A stretch of 64,000 nt of DNA from Oscheius onirici (taxonomy: Eukaryota > Nematoda > Chromadorea > Rhabditida > Rhabditidae). This document shows, in pieces, positions 1 to 11,414 of the stretch (position 1 is its first letter; every line of letters begins with the position of its first letter). The stretch lies in NCBI GenBank assembly GCA_932521025.1, contig OW051472.1, positions 9,776,992 through 9,840,991 of the forward strand, in the 5' to 3' direction. The notes under the pieces were generated by a model. It made no database searches. It saw nothing but the letters and a program-made list of their open reading frames with translations, and had not been told where the DNA came from. Position numbers and translations under genes: made by a program.

Positions 1-1179
1 AAACCATCGTCAAGGGGGTTATTTCAAAAAACGGACGTGGTAGCTGGATTCCTCTCAAAATTTTGCTAAAACAATTACCCTCAGATTCCCATATTAACAG
101 TGCCCGGGGGTTCGAAATACACTCCAGGTGACCCTAGCGTTTTAATTAGAGAGGATTCCTAACATAAAGTTTACGTCACAGTTGCTCACAAACTCGTATG
201 ACCGGAAAGCAACATATTTCTGATCAAATTTTTTTCAAAGTATTCCTAAACTTCAAATTGCCCTATTGGATTTAAAAAAAAAACGCTGCCAGAAAAATAT
301 TTAGTTACTCCTCAAAATGCTGGATTTACCGTAATCAGTCACGGACTGGGCTAAGATTAATTGGCTCACACATCTCTAATTGACTTTTTCATGCTCAAAC
401 TAGACTCGGGGAGGGATATTCTCGGAAGATTACTCACCAAAGGAATACCCGCAATCCTGTCCGCAATCGCAATTTTGCCATTTTCTCAAAGGTTGGCTTT
501 TCTGTCGGTTTTGACTGTAGATATTCAGATGCATTCTCGTGCATTTAGCCGCACGTTTCGTCTTTCAAAATATGTTCACGGGCTACTGCACAAGAATTTA
601 ACCAAATTTAGCATCCGAATCAGGAAGCGGAGACTTGTAGACAGACAAAGGGTATATTTTTCTCTCAAGGTATTTTGATGCCTCGACTCGAGTCGAGCTC
701 GATTTGAGCCACAAGTCGGCTCGACTCGACTCGACCCGGGTCGGCTCCAGAACTCGATTCGAATCGGCTCGTGTCTCGACATTTCGACTCGACGTCCTAC
801 TATAATATTTACAAAAAAGCTACCGAGTTTTAAGCACGACTGCTTTGGGTCGCTCACTAGTTCTGATTTTTACTGTTTAGTCTAATCTCTTAGTTTCCAA
901 GGAGACGGCAGAGCATAATACACACGATAGCGCGAATTTCTATTCGTGCGCTATGAGGGCTGTGTAATAAGTGAGCGACCAAAATCACTTGTGATCAAAA
1001 CTCTGTAACTTTTTGTAAACATAAGCTAGCTAGCTGCGTTCCTGTCACAAAAGTGCCTGAATCTTCAACACCAACTGTGGTTTGCTTGATTGAACGACTA
1101 TTTTCCATATTGCATCAGATTAAAAGAAGATTACAGGGCGAGTTACTAGCGCTTCCATACACCCTTTACATTTGAAGAG
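1..1179. other. Intergenic, no gene seen
   Basis: No open frame here has coding character or a recognisable family. The only structured piece is the CTCGA-word array listed separately at 679-795. The first 360 bases are AT-rich with short homopolymers. Confidence 0.5.
679..795. repeat. CTCGA-word self-complementary array
   Basis: About 115 bp built from variations of the palindromic word TCGACTCGA/CTCGAGTCGAG (for example GGCTCGACTCGACTCGAC near 718). The words are degenerate and not evenly spaced, so this is not a simple microsatellite. The array could fold on itself. It resembles in style the GCGATCGC array at 2.9-3.3 kb and the TTCG arrays at 12.8 and 15.0 kb, but uses a different word and lacks their CCCAACCC-type end. 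Confidence 0.7.
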
Positions 1180-1680
1180 ATGTACTATGACAAGTACGGG
1201 TTTGATCTCTTCGACCAAATGAAGCACCTTTTTGTGAGAGTGAACCTCTCTCTTGCAAACGGTCAAAAACTGAGCTGGAGACGCTGGATGACCAATGCTG
1301 AATTTGTTATTTTCAACAGAGATGCAGACGATTGGGAACTAATGAAACTGCTAGGATCTTAATCAAGTTTCTTACCTTTCCTATATTTTCAGATGCCTCG
1401 GCTATTGTGTTAATAAGGGAATGAACCAAATAGCGGCAAATTTCTGGGACTCTGCTGAGCGTATAACAGGCATTCAACATGAACTTGGAAAAGTTATCAA
1501 GGTGTGCTCAGTTTTGGAAACATTGCCATCTTACAGTGTATTCTTTTCTATTTACTTTTTCCTTTCAGCTGCGGACATCTGGTAACTGGATTTACAAGGC
1601 TACAGAATTGGGGGGGGGGAACGTTTCAGACAAACACAAATGTGTCTACAATTTGAGAAAGCTTTCCTAATTGGACCATC
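1180..1680 (+). other. Possible coding fragments, unrecognised
   Basis: An open frame at 1180-1362 encodes 60 residues rich in aromatic residues (MYYDKYGFDLFDQMK...). A second open stretch follows a TTTTCAG at about 1391 and runs to a GTGTGC at about 1500 (contains NQIAANFWDSAERITG). They may be two exons of one gene or a gene relic. No family is recognised and no clean splice joins the first to the second. Codon use is AT-leaning, unlike the strong genes in the window. Treat as hypothetical. Confidence 0.2.
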
Positions 1681-2890
1681 GGAAATAGGAAAATAACCTT
1701 CGTTCCCGATCCCGAGAAAAACTATCTAACAGTAATTGTATACCAGGAATCAAGCAACTTTACAGCTTGGGTAGGCATACGACAATCGTCTGACATGTTT
1801 CCTCACCAACGGAAATATTCGAGTTAACCATTTGACTATTCGTCCTACACATGCGATCCTGACCAGCCCCTCGTACTCGATGCATTTTGCAATTTCCTTC
1901 TTTCTGCTGGGAATATTGCTTAATTTCTCTTTTGCTATAAAGTGTTCACAAGAAGCGATGCTCGATCCATTTTATCAATAAATATTTTTCTATTTTCCAA
2001 GTGCAATTTTCCGTAACAAGCAAAGTCCTAAGGCTAGAGATTGCCTTTCGACACAGCGGGATTGTGGCTCTACCAGCGATGCTCATCTCTATTGGGATTC
2101 CATCAAGTCTACCCGAACAAGAAGACAACCCCAATCAAGATGCTATCTTCACAGGATGTCACTTGCTGAATGAGAATAAGCTGGACAGTGACCTGAGAGC
2201 GGCGAGGATTCCAAGAAACTACCGTTTCTACATGATAGCCCTCGATTCCGTTAAATAAATTGTGAATTGTAACTTCTGGGGATACGGTAGTTTCTGGCCC
2301 TCATTACTGGTCTGATAACTGGTTTGTTCATACTTCAGATGTGCTGTTGTAAGCCTTCTGTGAAATGTTGAATCGGCCACTCCAGGTTCGTGTTTTGATA
2401 CTTCCCAAGAGGCAAATAATTTTATCAGCATGTTTTCATTTGCATGGCACTGAAATACCTACTTTTACGTTTCTAAATTTTTGTGTTTTCACATAACTTT
2501 TCTCCAAACAATTTAGTGTTTCATAGAAATTCAAGAGAATCTTTGCAAAATTGTGTTCCAACAGTAACTTTTTCTAGAAAATCAATTAGGTAAGCCTACT
2601 TCTTCAATAACTTCCGAGTTTAGGTTCTTCCTGGAAAATGTTTCTTCTAATTCTATTCGTCCAATTTCCCGAACTGTTGGCCGGAGACTGGGGCTACGGT
2701 CCACACAATGGTCCAGAAACTTGGTCAGGACAGTGTCAGACTGGACAGTTTCAGGTAGAAGATAGACTCTCCGATACAAGACTTTTTAGAGCCCAATAGA
2801 CTTTCGGTTCTCGGACCTGAAAAATGTGGCGTTTCCTCCAATCCATTTCGTAAACTACAATCATTCGGGAAAAATGGAAATCGTCAATAA
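1681..2890. other. Mostly non-coding, one weak minus-strand ORF
   Basis: No convincing gene. The minus-strand frame at 2582-2779 encodes 65 residues (contains FLDHCVDRSPSLRPTVREIG) and could be a gene or transposon remnant, but nothing identifies it. Overlapping frames on both strands around 2000-2430 have no family signature. Confidence 0.3.
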
Positions 2891-2894
2891 TGGA

Positions 2895-3320
2895 CTCGCA
2901 TGCGATCACGAGCGCGAGCATGATCGCGAGCAGCGATCAGGCGTGACCACTAAAGACAATCTAACAGCAAACTATCATTTTATTGACATTTTTGCAGTGT
3001 GAGGTACCTAAAATCCGGCAACTAAGAAAAGCGTCGTTGAAAACGAAAATAGATCAAGAAAAGTAAAGGTAACAGAAGAAAAAATTGAAATGGACCAAGC
3101 AAAACCCACAAAGTATAAAGTATTCAGGGCCTATCTGTTCGCACCGTGATCGCGCCTCCAAATCTGCTCGCAGCGCGATCGCGAGCATTTTAAGATTTTC
3201 TGGTCGCATGCGAGCGCGAGCGATCGCACCTCCAGCAGATCGCAGTGCGAGCGCTCGCGATCGCGCAAAACGAGCAGCGAGCGCTCGCGATCGCCCATCC
3301 AGGTCCAGACCTTTTCCCGG
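2895..3320. repeat. GCGATCGC-word array in two blocks
   Basis: Two blocks (about 2895-2945 and 3146-3310) are packed with GCGATCGC, GAGCGCGAG and GCATGCGA words, separated by about 200 bp of ordinary AT-rich DNA. The words are self-complementary, so either strand can form many hairpins. Because there are few stops, both strands show spurious long frames here. The second block ends with TCGCCCATCCAGG, which resembles the CGCCCAACCCTG end of the TTCG-word arrays at 12.8 and 15.0 kb. Confidence 0.75.
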
Positions 3321-3845
3321 AGATAACTGTTTGAAATTGAGTTGACCTAACAAGTCAAAATATGTATTGAACTTCATTTTGAACTTGTATTCGAAGGTAT
3401 TGTAGGGGGTTAAATTTTGAGGCAAAAAATGCTTCTTTACAACTAAATTTAAAGCAGTTGGAACGCTTTTTACGACACTCGTTTTAAAAACATTTTCCAG
3501 ATTCTTCTGCCTCCATCCTACACTTTCTTCTCCAGTCATTGCTTCCAAAGTAAACTGCATCTTTCTACCGCTACCATGGCAGCTTGACCACTCCGCCCAG
3601 TTGCGCCGAAACCGTTGTCTGAACGCTTCTCTCTGATCCGATCACTATAAACCAAAAACAGGTTCTTATTTTAATATTCTACAGTAACCATATTTTTCAG
3701 CCGACTACTCTCCGAAGCCTTCTAGCCAAAGATCTCAAACCACTCGTAGACAATTTCAGACCTACTCAACCACTAAATGGACGAAAAGTTTTCTTCAGAA
3801 GGGTAGTCTAGAACAAAATTTCATTTTTGAATAAAGACCCGTAGA

Positions 3846-6800
3846 CTAATCAAGCTCCACAATTTCATCATCATCGTCTTGAATCACCCGTTTTGCTTTT
3901 TTCTTCAGTGGCGATAAATCTGCACTTGTTGAAGACGGCATATTAATTCCTTGTGAACAGTTCATTCTCCATTTTGAGCCAACTTGGATGTAACTGAAAG
4001 GGACTATATTTTTGAACAAAATAAACTGAAAACCTGATTATGCTGTAGGGAGTGAAGTGGAAGTCTTCAGAGAGATAGTTTTGTAAGAGAAGATAGCAGA
4101 TGACTTCTTCTACAATCTCCTTCTTCGAAGAGGTCTTTCGAGCTAGCAGTTCTGCCAGTTTCGCTCCCGTAATTCGGCCAGAGCCTTCTTTGCTACTTGA
4201 CGCTTGCTGAAAGTAGGTTGTATCCGGAGGGATCCGGAGGTCATTTGAGACAGAGATAAAGTTGTTTTATGATCAGACTGATACCGGTGGACCAAACTTA
4301 TAGCAACTCAGAAAAGCGTTCGTGGAAGAATGAGCACTAGACGACTCTGGATGTCGGGCGCCGAAAGGCCAGTTCATCGCAACTAGGCAGTAAACTGAAA
4401 ATCGATTGATAGCTTGACAATTCAACAAATTCATAAGTTAGAAATGGTTTTCGGTACAAAACAAGTTAAATAATCGGTCGAAATCACACACAGGGCATCT
4501 GGAAGAACAAAAACACCTAGAAGTTTGAGTTTGAGTAGTAAGCGCGCGGTTGCTATAATTTTGGCCACCCTGTACAGTGCAGCCAGTAGCTTCTTCCACA
4601 CCCGTTACAGTACTGTTTGTTTTTTCTTTTGCTTCAAAGAAAACCTCATCTTCAGATTTTACATGGGCTCCACTTTCGTTATTGTGATCACCACCCAGCC
4701 ATATACGGCTTCGCGACTTTGCGGCACCAGCCTGGGGTCTTATACATTCAAAATAATCCGTGTTTTGATTAAATTAGCAGTCTGTTTGTTTACATTGTTT
4801 GCTTACTGTATTCCGTCTGGTGAGGTTGTTTAATCATTGAGAGTATGGCTCTATTTTGAGCTACATACTTCAAGGCTAGTTAGAAGAACAGAGTTTGGTC
4901 TTTTCGCCATTTCAACAAAGAAAAATCTCACCTCTTTGATAATTTCTTCCGCAGCTACCATATAGTTTCTGATGTCCTTGTTTCCAGTAAGTTCTGTCCC
5001 AGAAGAACAAACATCACAAGCTCCTTGACACCAACTTGGTTCCCAGTCTTCTTCAAAATGTTCAGCTAGTCGAACCCGTCTGCAGAGAGACTTCTACAAA
5101 CTTTTCGTGACAAAAAATTTCACAATAATTCACATCGGAAGCGAACCTGACCATTTCGTACAGATTCGCCAGTCCGGTCTTTTCCGTACAGACCATGGTG
5201 CTTTGGCGGAAGATGTCAGCGAAACGAAAGTAGAGAATACAAGTCGAAGGCTGACCATCTCTCCCCGCTCTCCCGCTTTCCTGATAGTAATTTTCGACTG
5301 ATTTGGGAACAGCATGGTGAATCACAAACCGGACGTCCGGCTTGTCGATGCCCATACCTGAATTACAAACAATGAAATTGACAGCCAGCTTATTCCAAAG
5401 TTTGATTTTTTTTTCGTGTCTCGGAATATTATTGCAATTTTGTGACTTGTCAAAAAACATGTCATCTAAAGATTGACTTGTTATGTTTACACAGTGTAGA
5501 AACTTAATAGTTTGCCCTTCAATTATGCACCTAGATAGTTGACTACCTTCTTCTCTACTCTTCAGGTCAGATTGCCCTCCCTTTCCAGCTGCTCCAATTT
5601 CAAAACCTACCAAAAGCTACTGTCGCCACGATCACTTGCACCGTTCCACATAGCCATCTTTCATGCACCAATGAACGACGATCTACTTCCAAGTAGGCAT
5701 GATAGAAGGCTGCTTTGATGGCAGAGTCCCGAAGCTGTTTTGCTACCTCCTCACAGTCTTTCCGGCTGAAACAGTAGACGATTCCGCTCTGGTTCGGGAA
5801 CCTGGAATTTTTATTTTTCTGAATGATTTTTCCCTCACCTCGACTTTATAACACTGGCAATGTCTTTGGCCGCATCGGAAGATGGCTTCATTCTGACCTC
5901 GTACTTTAGATTGGGTCTGTTAAAGCCTGCTCTGAAGACGATTGCTCCTAAAAAAAATTCTTTCAAATTACAAAATGTTTGACACACCTGGTATTTCGAG
6001 CATTTCCTTGACATCGTCCAGTACTCTTCCAGTAGCTGTTGCTGTTAATCCCAGTAGTGGAACCCCTTTGAACTGTCTCTTCAGAACGTTGAGAAAGTTA
6101 TAGTCGGTACGAAAGTCGTGTCCCCATTGAGAACAGCAGTGGACCTCATCGATTGCTATCAATTTGAGAAAACTGACGCTGAGGGACTTTTCCAACTTGT
6201 TCATCATCCTTTTGCTTTTGGCCAGTTTTTCGGGCGTCACGTACAGAAGACGGAAAGATGAGGATTTGTTGGTAATAGCCTCTTCGATTCGTTTGGCCTG
6301 AAAAATCTATATCTCTTTTCCTCTGTTTCTGTCTGACCTCTTCTTTCGGAGTATTTGAATTCAGAGTCGCTGCCTCAATTCCCAGCTTTCTCAGTTGCGT
6401 CAACTGATCTTCCACCAGCGAGATTAAAGGACTGACCACCAGAGTTAGTCCTTTAGACAAGACTGCTGGTAGTTGATAGCAAAGACTTTTTCCTCCTCCG
6501 GTACTCATAATAACAACGGCATCTTCTCCACTCATAACAGCATTGATAGCAGCTCTTTGAAGGGGCCGGAAAGTTTCAAGTTTAAAAGTCTAAAAGAAAT
6601 ATTCAATATGAATAAGCTCTCACTTTTTTAAGGATCTCTTTGGCTTCATTTGACCAGGAATAGTTTTCATTGTCCCATTGATCTTCAGCACTGATTCCAT
6701 TGGAAACTTGGCTCTCTAGTTGTAGCTCGATCTAAGAAATACATGAAAAGAAAATTATATTTTTCACCTGTTGCCTCTTCGTCAAAAGTTCATTCTTTCT

Positions 6801-6896
6801 CTTCTTCAGCTTCCGAATCTCCTCATCCAGGCCTTTGACCTCCGTATCAATGTCCAAAAGCTCCGAGGAGAGCTTTGACCTCAAGAAGGAGGTCAT
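3846..6896 (-). CDS. RECQL: RecQ-type ATP-dependent DNA helicase, RECQL1 class
   Basis: A 3'-5' DNA helicase of the RecQ family, acting in replication-fork and recombination repair. The N-terminus (start at 6896, just after a TTCAG acceptor) is a short coiled coil ([16 protein letters not shown]) as in human RECQL. Next come motif [14 protein letters not shown] (about 6490), the PLISLVEDQ motif, [14 protein letters not shown] (about 6110-6155; the DEVH with CC is characteristic of RECQL1 rather than BLM or WRN), GLTATAT, and motifs [18 protein letters not shown] and [12 protein letters not shown] (about 5245-5355). The RQC zinc cysteines follow ([10 protein letters not shown] and CQGACDVC, about 5005-5090), then winged-helix exons at about 4045-4230. 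The C-terminus ends in a basic patch and [10 protein letters not shown] with stop at 3846-3848. The intron at about 4240-4930 is unusually long. It starts only about 106 bp downstream of the COMMD stop, so the two are probably co-transcribed. Exon edges are approximate. Confidence 0.92.
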
Positions 6897-7001
6897 TGAA
6901 CTGAAGTAATATATAAACGTCGACAAAAGCGGGAAAAGGAAGAGGCAAAGCCACTCCTAGGAAAACAAAAAGCTTTGATAAAAAAATTTATTCTATACTT
7001 T

Positions 7002-8457
7002 TCATATCCTTGTCGTCTTGGCTTTCTGTACGGCATGAACAGCCTTCTGCAGTTCAGCTTCCAGCTTGATTAGCATGTCAGGAGTGAGATTCAGAGTCTG
7101 TTTTCCAGTCTGAGTTTCCAGATCACAGACAAAAGTTACAGCGGAATCGAGACTCGTTGAAGTGCGTTGAGCTATCTGAAAATTGAAGTGTATATTTATT
7201 TATATGCATGAACATAGGCTATGTGTTCGAGTAGGGAAAGGGAGACAACATTGAAACATGGTAACAATAAAGTAGAGTAGGGTTGAATTGAATGGGCAGA
7301 ATAAAACTTATTAAAAGAATAAAAGCAGTTAGATGATATACACAATGATGGGAGAAAAGGACTCCTTGGCATTTTCACCTAATTAACGATAAAATAGCTC
7401 TGTTTGTTTTTGAAATCACGTTTATGGACCTCGTTAAGACCTGGTATCTGGATCCCACTCTGTGTGCGAAACAAAATTGTCCTGGGTTTGGATAGGAATA
7501 ATTTTGTTTTGGGGCCTCGTGTCCGAGACTGGGAAAACTTAAAGAATTGAAGTTTTAAAAACGCGCGACTCCGAGAATAAATTTTTTTAATCATCTGGAT
7601 GTCGGACTTGACAAAGTGTCAAGATGAAGAATTTCGTTTCGAGCAGAAAAACGGGAAATGTTTAGATAAGAATATTTCCCCTGCCGAAGAAACAATTTTT
7701 GTGTGAAGTCGTTTTGGCCACTCTGGAGAATTTTATAGATTTGGGGATCTCCATTGAGGATAGTCTGACCAAACTCGAAAATAGGTCTGACAGAGGTTTT
7801 GTAGATTTTAGTCCAAATATGAACGTCTTTTGTTAAGTTTACTGAAAAGTGCAAAAAGTTTTATGTACAATGGAGAGAGGTTTAAAAACTGTTCAAAAAG
7901 AGAAAATGATATGAGACTCACATCAATGTCCAGCCTCCAATTGGATCCATTGTAAGTTCCCTTTGTCTGCTGGTCGAGTATTTCTCTCTTCAGAACTTCC
8001 ACCTCCGGAAGCTCGGAAATCTCCTGAACTAGTTCCAAAAGGAAATTTCTCTTTTCCTCAACTATTCTTGAACACAACATGGCATTTTCTACTGCCGAAG
8101 GGCCCTGAACACTTTGATTTCAGGGCAAAAAAATATCCTGACCTTATTTTTGAGGTGCAATCGATTAATGGCTAGCCGTTGAACTGAAATCAGGCTCTCC
8201 CGCAACAAGATTTTAGAAATTTCTAGATGTTTTTCTGGACAGAACGGTTAAATTAAAACTTTCGTAAGATTAACCAGAAATTGAAGCGATTTTACTCTCG
8301 GAAAGAGAGCCGGTAGCAAAACGATGACAACATTCCTTGAAGATTTCTAGACGTTCTTCTGAGAAAATAAGAACTTTTAAAACAGAAAAAATATCTCACC
8401 ATCAGTGGAATTGAGCCATTGCAGAGAGTTGAAAAAAGCTTGGAGCAAATCGCTCAT
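7002..8457 (-). CDS. COMM domain-containing protein
   Basis: COMMD proteins are about 200-residue partners of the Commander endosomal recycling complex. The spliced model is about 195 residues: exon 1 MSDLLQAFFNSLQWLNSTD (8457 to about 8399), an exon with ERLEIFKECCHRFATG, one with LLRESLISVQRLAINRL (about 8140-8210), one with NFLLELVQEISELPEVEVL ending in the COMM-type GSNWRLDID (about 7923-8110), and a last exon with LNLTPDMLIKLEAELQKAV (7002 to about 7177). The tryptophan in NWRLDI and the final LTPDMLIKLEAEL helix are the COMM signatures. I cannot say which of COMMD1-10 it is. The roughly 740-bp intron before the last exon holds a LINE fragment in the same orientation. It is upstream gene of a probable operon with the RECQL1-like gene. 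Confidence 0.82.
7381..7854 (-). mobile_element. LINE (CR1/Jockey-like) reverse-transcriptase 3' relic
   Basis: Lies in the long intron of the COMMD gene, same strand. Two adjoining frames (7591-7854 and 7379-7594) together look like the thumb/C-terminal part of a non-LTR reverse transcriptase. They contain IYKTSVRPIFEFGQTILN (the family's YKtyVRPilEY motif), a following ILQSGQNDFTQKLF (family: ie.vQr.fTr.l), and then SRTRGPKTKLFLSKPRT (family: tRg...kl...r...). Frame changes and stops show it is dead. The 5' part of the element is absent. Confidence 0.6.
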
Positions 8458-9430
8458 TTTAGTGTGTTTGAAAGACCTGAGTGAGCCGAAGAGTACGCGG
8501 TTTTTGGACGACGGGTCGTGACGAGACTCTACCAGTTTTCCCAAACAAATATCAGTGAAAGTATATTCGAGAATCGTACGAGCAAGGTTAACAACGTATA
8601 ACTTGTTGTTAAAGCGAGTGTCCGGACCCAAAAATGGCCTCGTATGTTTGATATGGATCTTGTAGAGAAAAATGAGCTGTTTACGAATCTATGTAGTTAC
8701 TAGTTTTTGTTCAGTAATCGCCGAGATACAGGCGCTCGAAGTGCTTAGTCCCAGTACAAATCACTAATCTTTGCAATAGCAACTATGGCAAAGATTACCT
8801 CTCAATTTTGACAAGACTTAACAAGTCAAAAGCAACTTCAGACTACTGACGAATTTAGTTTCCTTTTAAAAACGGGGAGAGCATGTTGCTTCGTTTCGTC
8901 ATTTGCAGAATTGGGTTGAATTTTAGTTTGACTGTAGCATCTCAATGAACTGTTAAATTGTGTTTATGAATAGCAGTACATTTGGCATGATTTTTGTTTT
9001 TCAATGCAGCGAAGAAGTCCTTTTTACGGGGAAACTATCGATATACTGGTGATGAAAGTGGTTAGTGTTACACTAGACTATCGTTTTAGCCATTTTCGGA
9101 ATAAAGAAATCAAAGAGACAATAATCCCCGTTCCAAAAACACACAACCTCGCAGCTCGAAACTATTTCTACCGATGAATTAATGCGGTAAAATCCTGTCA
9201 TAACTTGTCAAATCATCTAGAAGATAGCCCTCGGAACAAGGAAAACGTCCGGATACTCGCTTTAAAGAATCTTCAGATGAGTGTATTGTTCTTCGACTTC
9301 ATTGAACGCACGAGCAAACAAGCACAGAAAACTGGTTCTGTCTCCGAATATCGACTGAGACTAGCATAATATCGCCTAACGTAATGTAGATATGGAAATA
9401 CCTCTCGCAAGTGGAACTAGTAGCACATAT
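8458..9430. other. Intergenic, nothing recognised
   Basis: Upstream flank of the COMMD gene and downstream flank of the cysteine-rich gene. AT-rich with no coding frame or repeat that I can support. The COMMD promoter should lie in the first few hundred bases, but I see no clear motif. Confidence 0.4.
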
Positions 9431-9860
9431 TCAGAGATTTCTATATTTATTCGGATCACAGATACAGGTGGCAGGGCAGTGGCACTGTCCGTCCTCTCCG
9501 ACTCCGCAGTAGTCTCCAGCAGCGTAACAACTAAAAGTTAATCTTACAACTTGCAAAAACTTAGTCTCACTTGGCATTGAACTGAGCACAGACGCAGAAG
9601 CCGGGAACATTCTTGGCCAGTCCCTCGCAGACCGAAGGGCAGGACTCGACAGACTCCACGTAGACCACGTCCTTTTCGAGTTCCGGCGGCAGTTGGGTAG
9701 CTAGAGCGCGGCCCGAATTTTCTGCTTCATACGGGAGAACATCTTCTACTGGAAGAGGAGACGAGTAGCTGCTAACGACGAGACTTGGGCGGCTGACTGA
9801 TTTTGAGGAGCCAGCCATATTTTGAAGACTAGCAGCAGTCACACATGCATTCTTTAGCAT
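9431..9860 (-). CDS. Small cysteine-rich protein, unknown family
   Basis: Two exons. The first (9860 to about 9570) encodes up to 96 residues. An intron of about 43 nt (GTGAGACTAAG ... CTTTTAG) joins in frame to a second exon ending at the TGA at 9431-9433. The C-terminal half is cysteine-dense: SCPSVCEGL, FCVCAQF, then NCYAAGDYCGVG and CHCPATCICDP, about eleven cysteines in all, suggesting disulphide-bonded knots. Two starts are possible: the first Met, or the Met 15 residues later (MAGSSKSVSRPS). Neither gives a classical signal peptide, so either an upstream exon is missing or the protein is exported another way. I do not recognise the family. Confidence 0.6.
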
Positions 9861-10104
9861 TCTTCAATTTCCGTCGGAATCATTCGCATTTTTCCAGCAA
9901 AATTTCGTTGAAAAACAAAACTTTCATCTAATTTGCACAAATCCCTTGCAATTAAAAGTAACTTGCACAATAAAAAGTTTCTTGAAAAAAGCTTCAAACT
10001 TTTCCAAAAAAACTTTTCGAACAAATCAATTAAATTGAAAGGCAATTTCAAGCCAAAAAAAACTGACAAGTCAGAACGTCCAGAGTGACGTCCCCAGTCA
10101 GTTG

Positions 10105-11060
10105 ATGGCGTTCTTCCCCCTGCGATCGCCGGTTCCAGCCAAGGAGCAAAAAGAGATGGGAACCATCACTTCTGCAAGCGAAGAGTAAGTTAGTTGGTCT
10201 ACCAAGCAAAAACCTATTCAGATTGTCCCGCGTGACCTGGCTCCAGCTGGTCATTTTCATCGAATTTCTCGCCTCCGTCACAATCTGCATCTTCACGATG
10301 ATTGGCGTCTCCATCGGCTGGTCGGTCTCCTGCGTCTTTCTACTCTCTCTTCTACAATTCGGAATCACCGTCCCCGGATGCATTTTCAGCACCCAGCGAG
10401 TCGGCTTCTTTCTTGTCGTCTACATTGCTCTTCAGACAACTACCGGACTGTGTGAGATCATTTGGCTCGTCGTGAACCTCGTCAAGGTATGTCTTCAAAA
10501 TTTCCTCAACTTTCCCTGTTCAGAGTGGTCCCTGGTACCATGCCGTGGGTCTCGGCGTCCTCATCATCCTCCAGTTCGTCTCCATCCTTGTGGCTCTCTT
10601 CTGCCGCGACAGGGTCGTCGTCCGCCGACACAAGAAGGATCTGGAGACGCATCTGTCTCACGGCTCTCCGACTTTGACTACGAGAGATGTGGAGATGGGA
10701 GCCCAGGAGGCCAGGACCGACGAGAAGAGCAACCGTCGTCCTCCTGTCGAGAAGACGAAAAAGAAGAGACGGATGAAGAAGAAGAGCAGCAGGAAAAGTT
10801 CCGTCTCGGAAGAGGGCAGCTTCCGCGGTCGACTCAGGACGCGGTCGACTCAGCCCACGAACACGAAGACGACTCCGACGGGAAAGGCTGTACCGACGAT
10901 GCACAGTGGACAGCAAAAGATGGACCAGATCAAGAAGATGATCGCCGATATGAATGAGAAGAGTCAGCGCAAGAGGCAGAGCGCCGAGGGAACCAGGAGC
11001 AAGGAACTGGACATGGAGAACAGGAAGACGGCTTCTCGATCTGAGCGCGAGAATCAGTAA
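10105..11060 (+). CDS. Four-pass membrane protein with long basic tail
   Basis: Three exons: 10105-10186, about 10222-10486 and about 10525-11060, all with clean GT-AG introns of about 35-40 nt. Four hydrophobic segments follow each other: WLQLVIFIEFLASVTICIF, a second from GWSVSCVFLLSLLQFGI, a third from FFLVVYIALQTTTGLC, and GVLIILQFVSILVALFC. The remaining C-terminal half (about 150 residues) is hydrophilic, very rich in Lys, Arg, Ser and Glu (KTKKKRRMKKKSSRKSS), probably disordered and cytoplasmic. The topology is tetraspan-like, but the tetraspanin CCG motif is missing, so I do not assign a family. AATAAA follows at 11110. Coding is GC-rich, typical of an expressed gene. Confidence 0.8.
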
Positions 11061-11414
11061 GAAATCTACGATGTTTGTCAAATGTTTGTGATTGTTGCTC
11101 TATTTGTGCAATAAAACTTGTTCCCAGTAACTTTTGTCCCACTTTTTTATGGTTGAACAGAACCAATAGCCACTGGATCGACTGCGACTGTCCTCCGTTA
11201 TGACCAGAAACAATGAGATATATCTCAATCTGTGGTATTGCCACTGTGTCCCTTTCTGTCGCAGTTCCTCAGCCTGTGGCTTTCTCTCTTATTGTTACTC
11301 TGTTTCAATCCCTCAGACTCTCATTGCTTCAGTCTCGCAGTCTCATCCTTTCTGTCTCAGTCTCTCCGCTTGCCGATTTATGTCTCGATCTGTCTTACTG
11401 TCACTCTGTCCCCA

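Noticed and set aside
1-140. GGGGGTTCGAAAT near 110-122 as a tRNA B box
   Set aside because: It lacks the CC end of the B box, and no A box or stems lie at tRNA spacing.
3054-3560. Long frames on both strands (168 and 86 codons) across the GCGATCGC array
   Set aside because: The arginine/alanine-serine repeats come from translating the word array. The frames exist on both strands and have no independent coding character.
10506-11081. A 191-codon minus-strand frame opposite the four-TM gene
   Set aside because: A shadow of the GC-rich coding exon on the plus strand. The plus-strand frame splices cleanly and has four TM helices.
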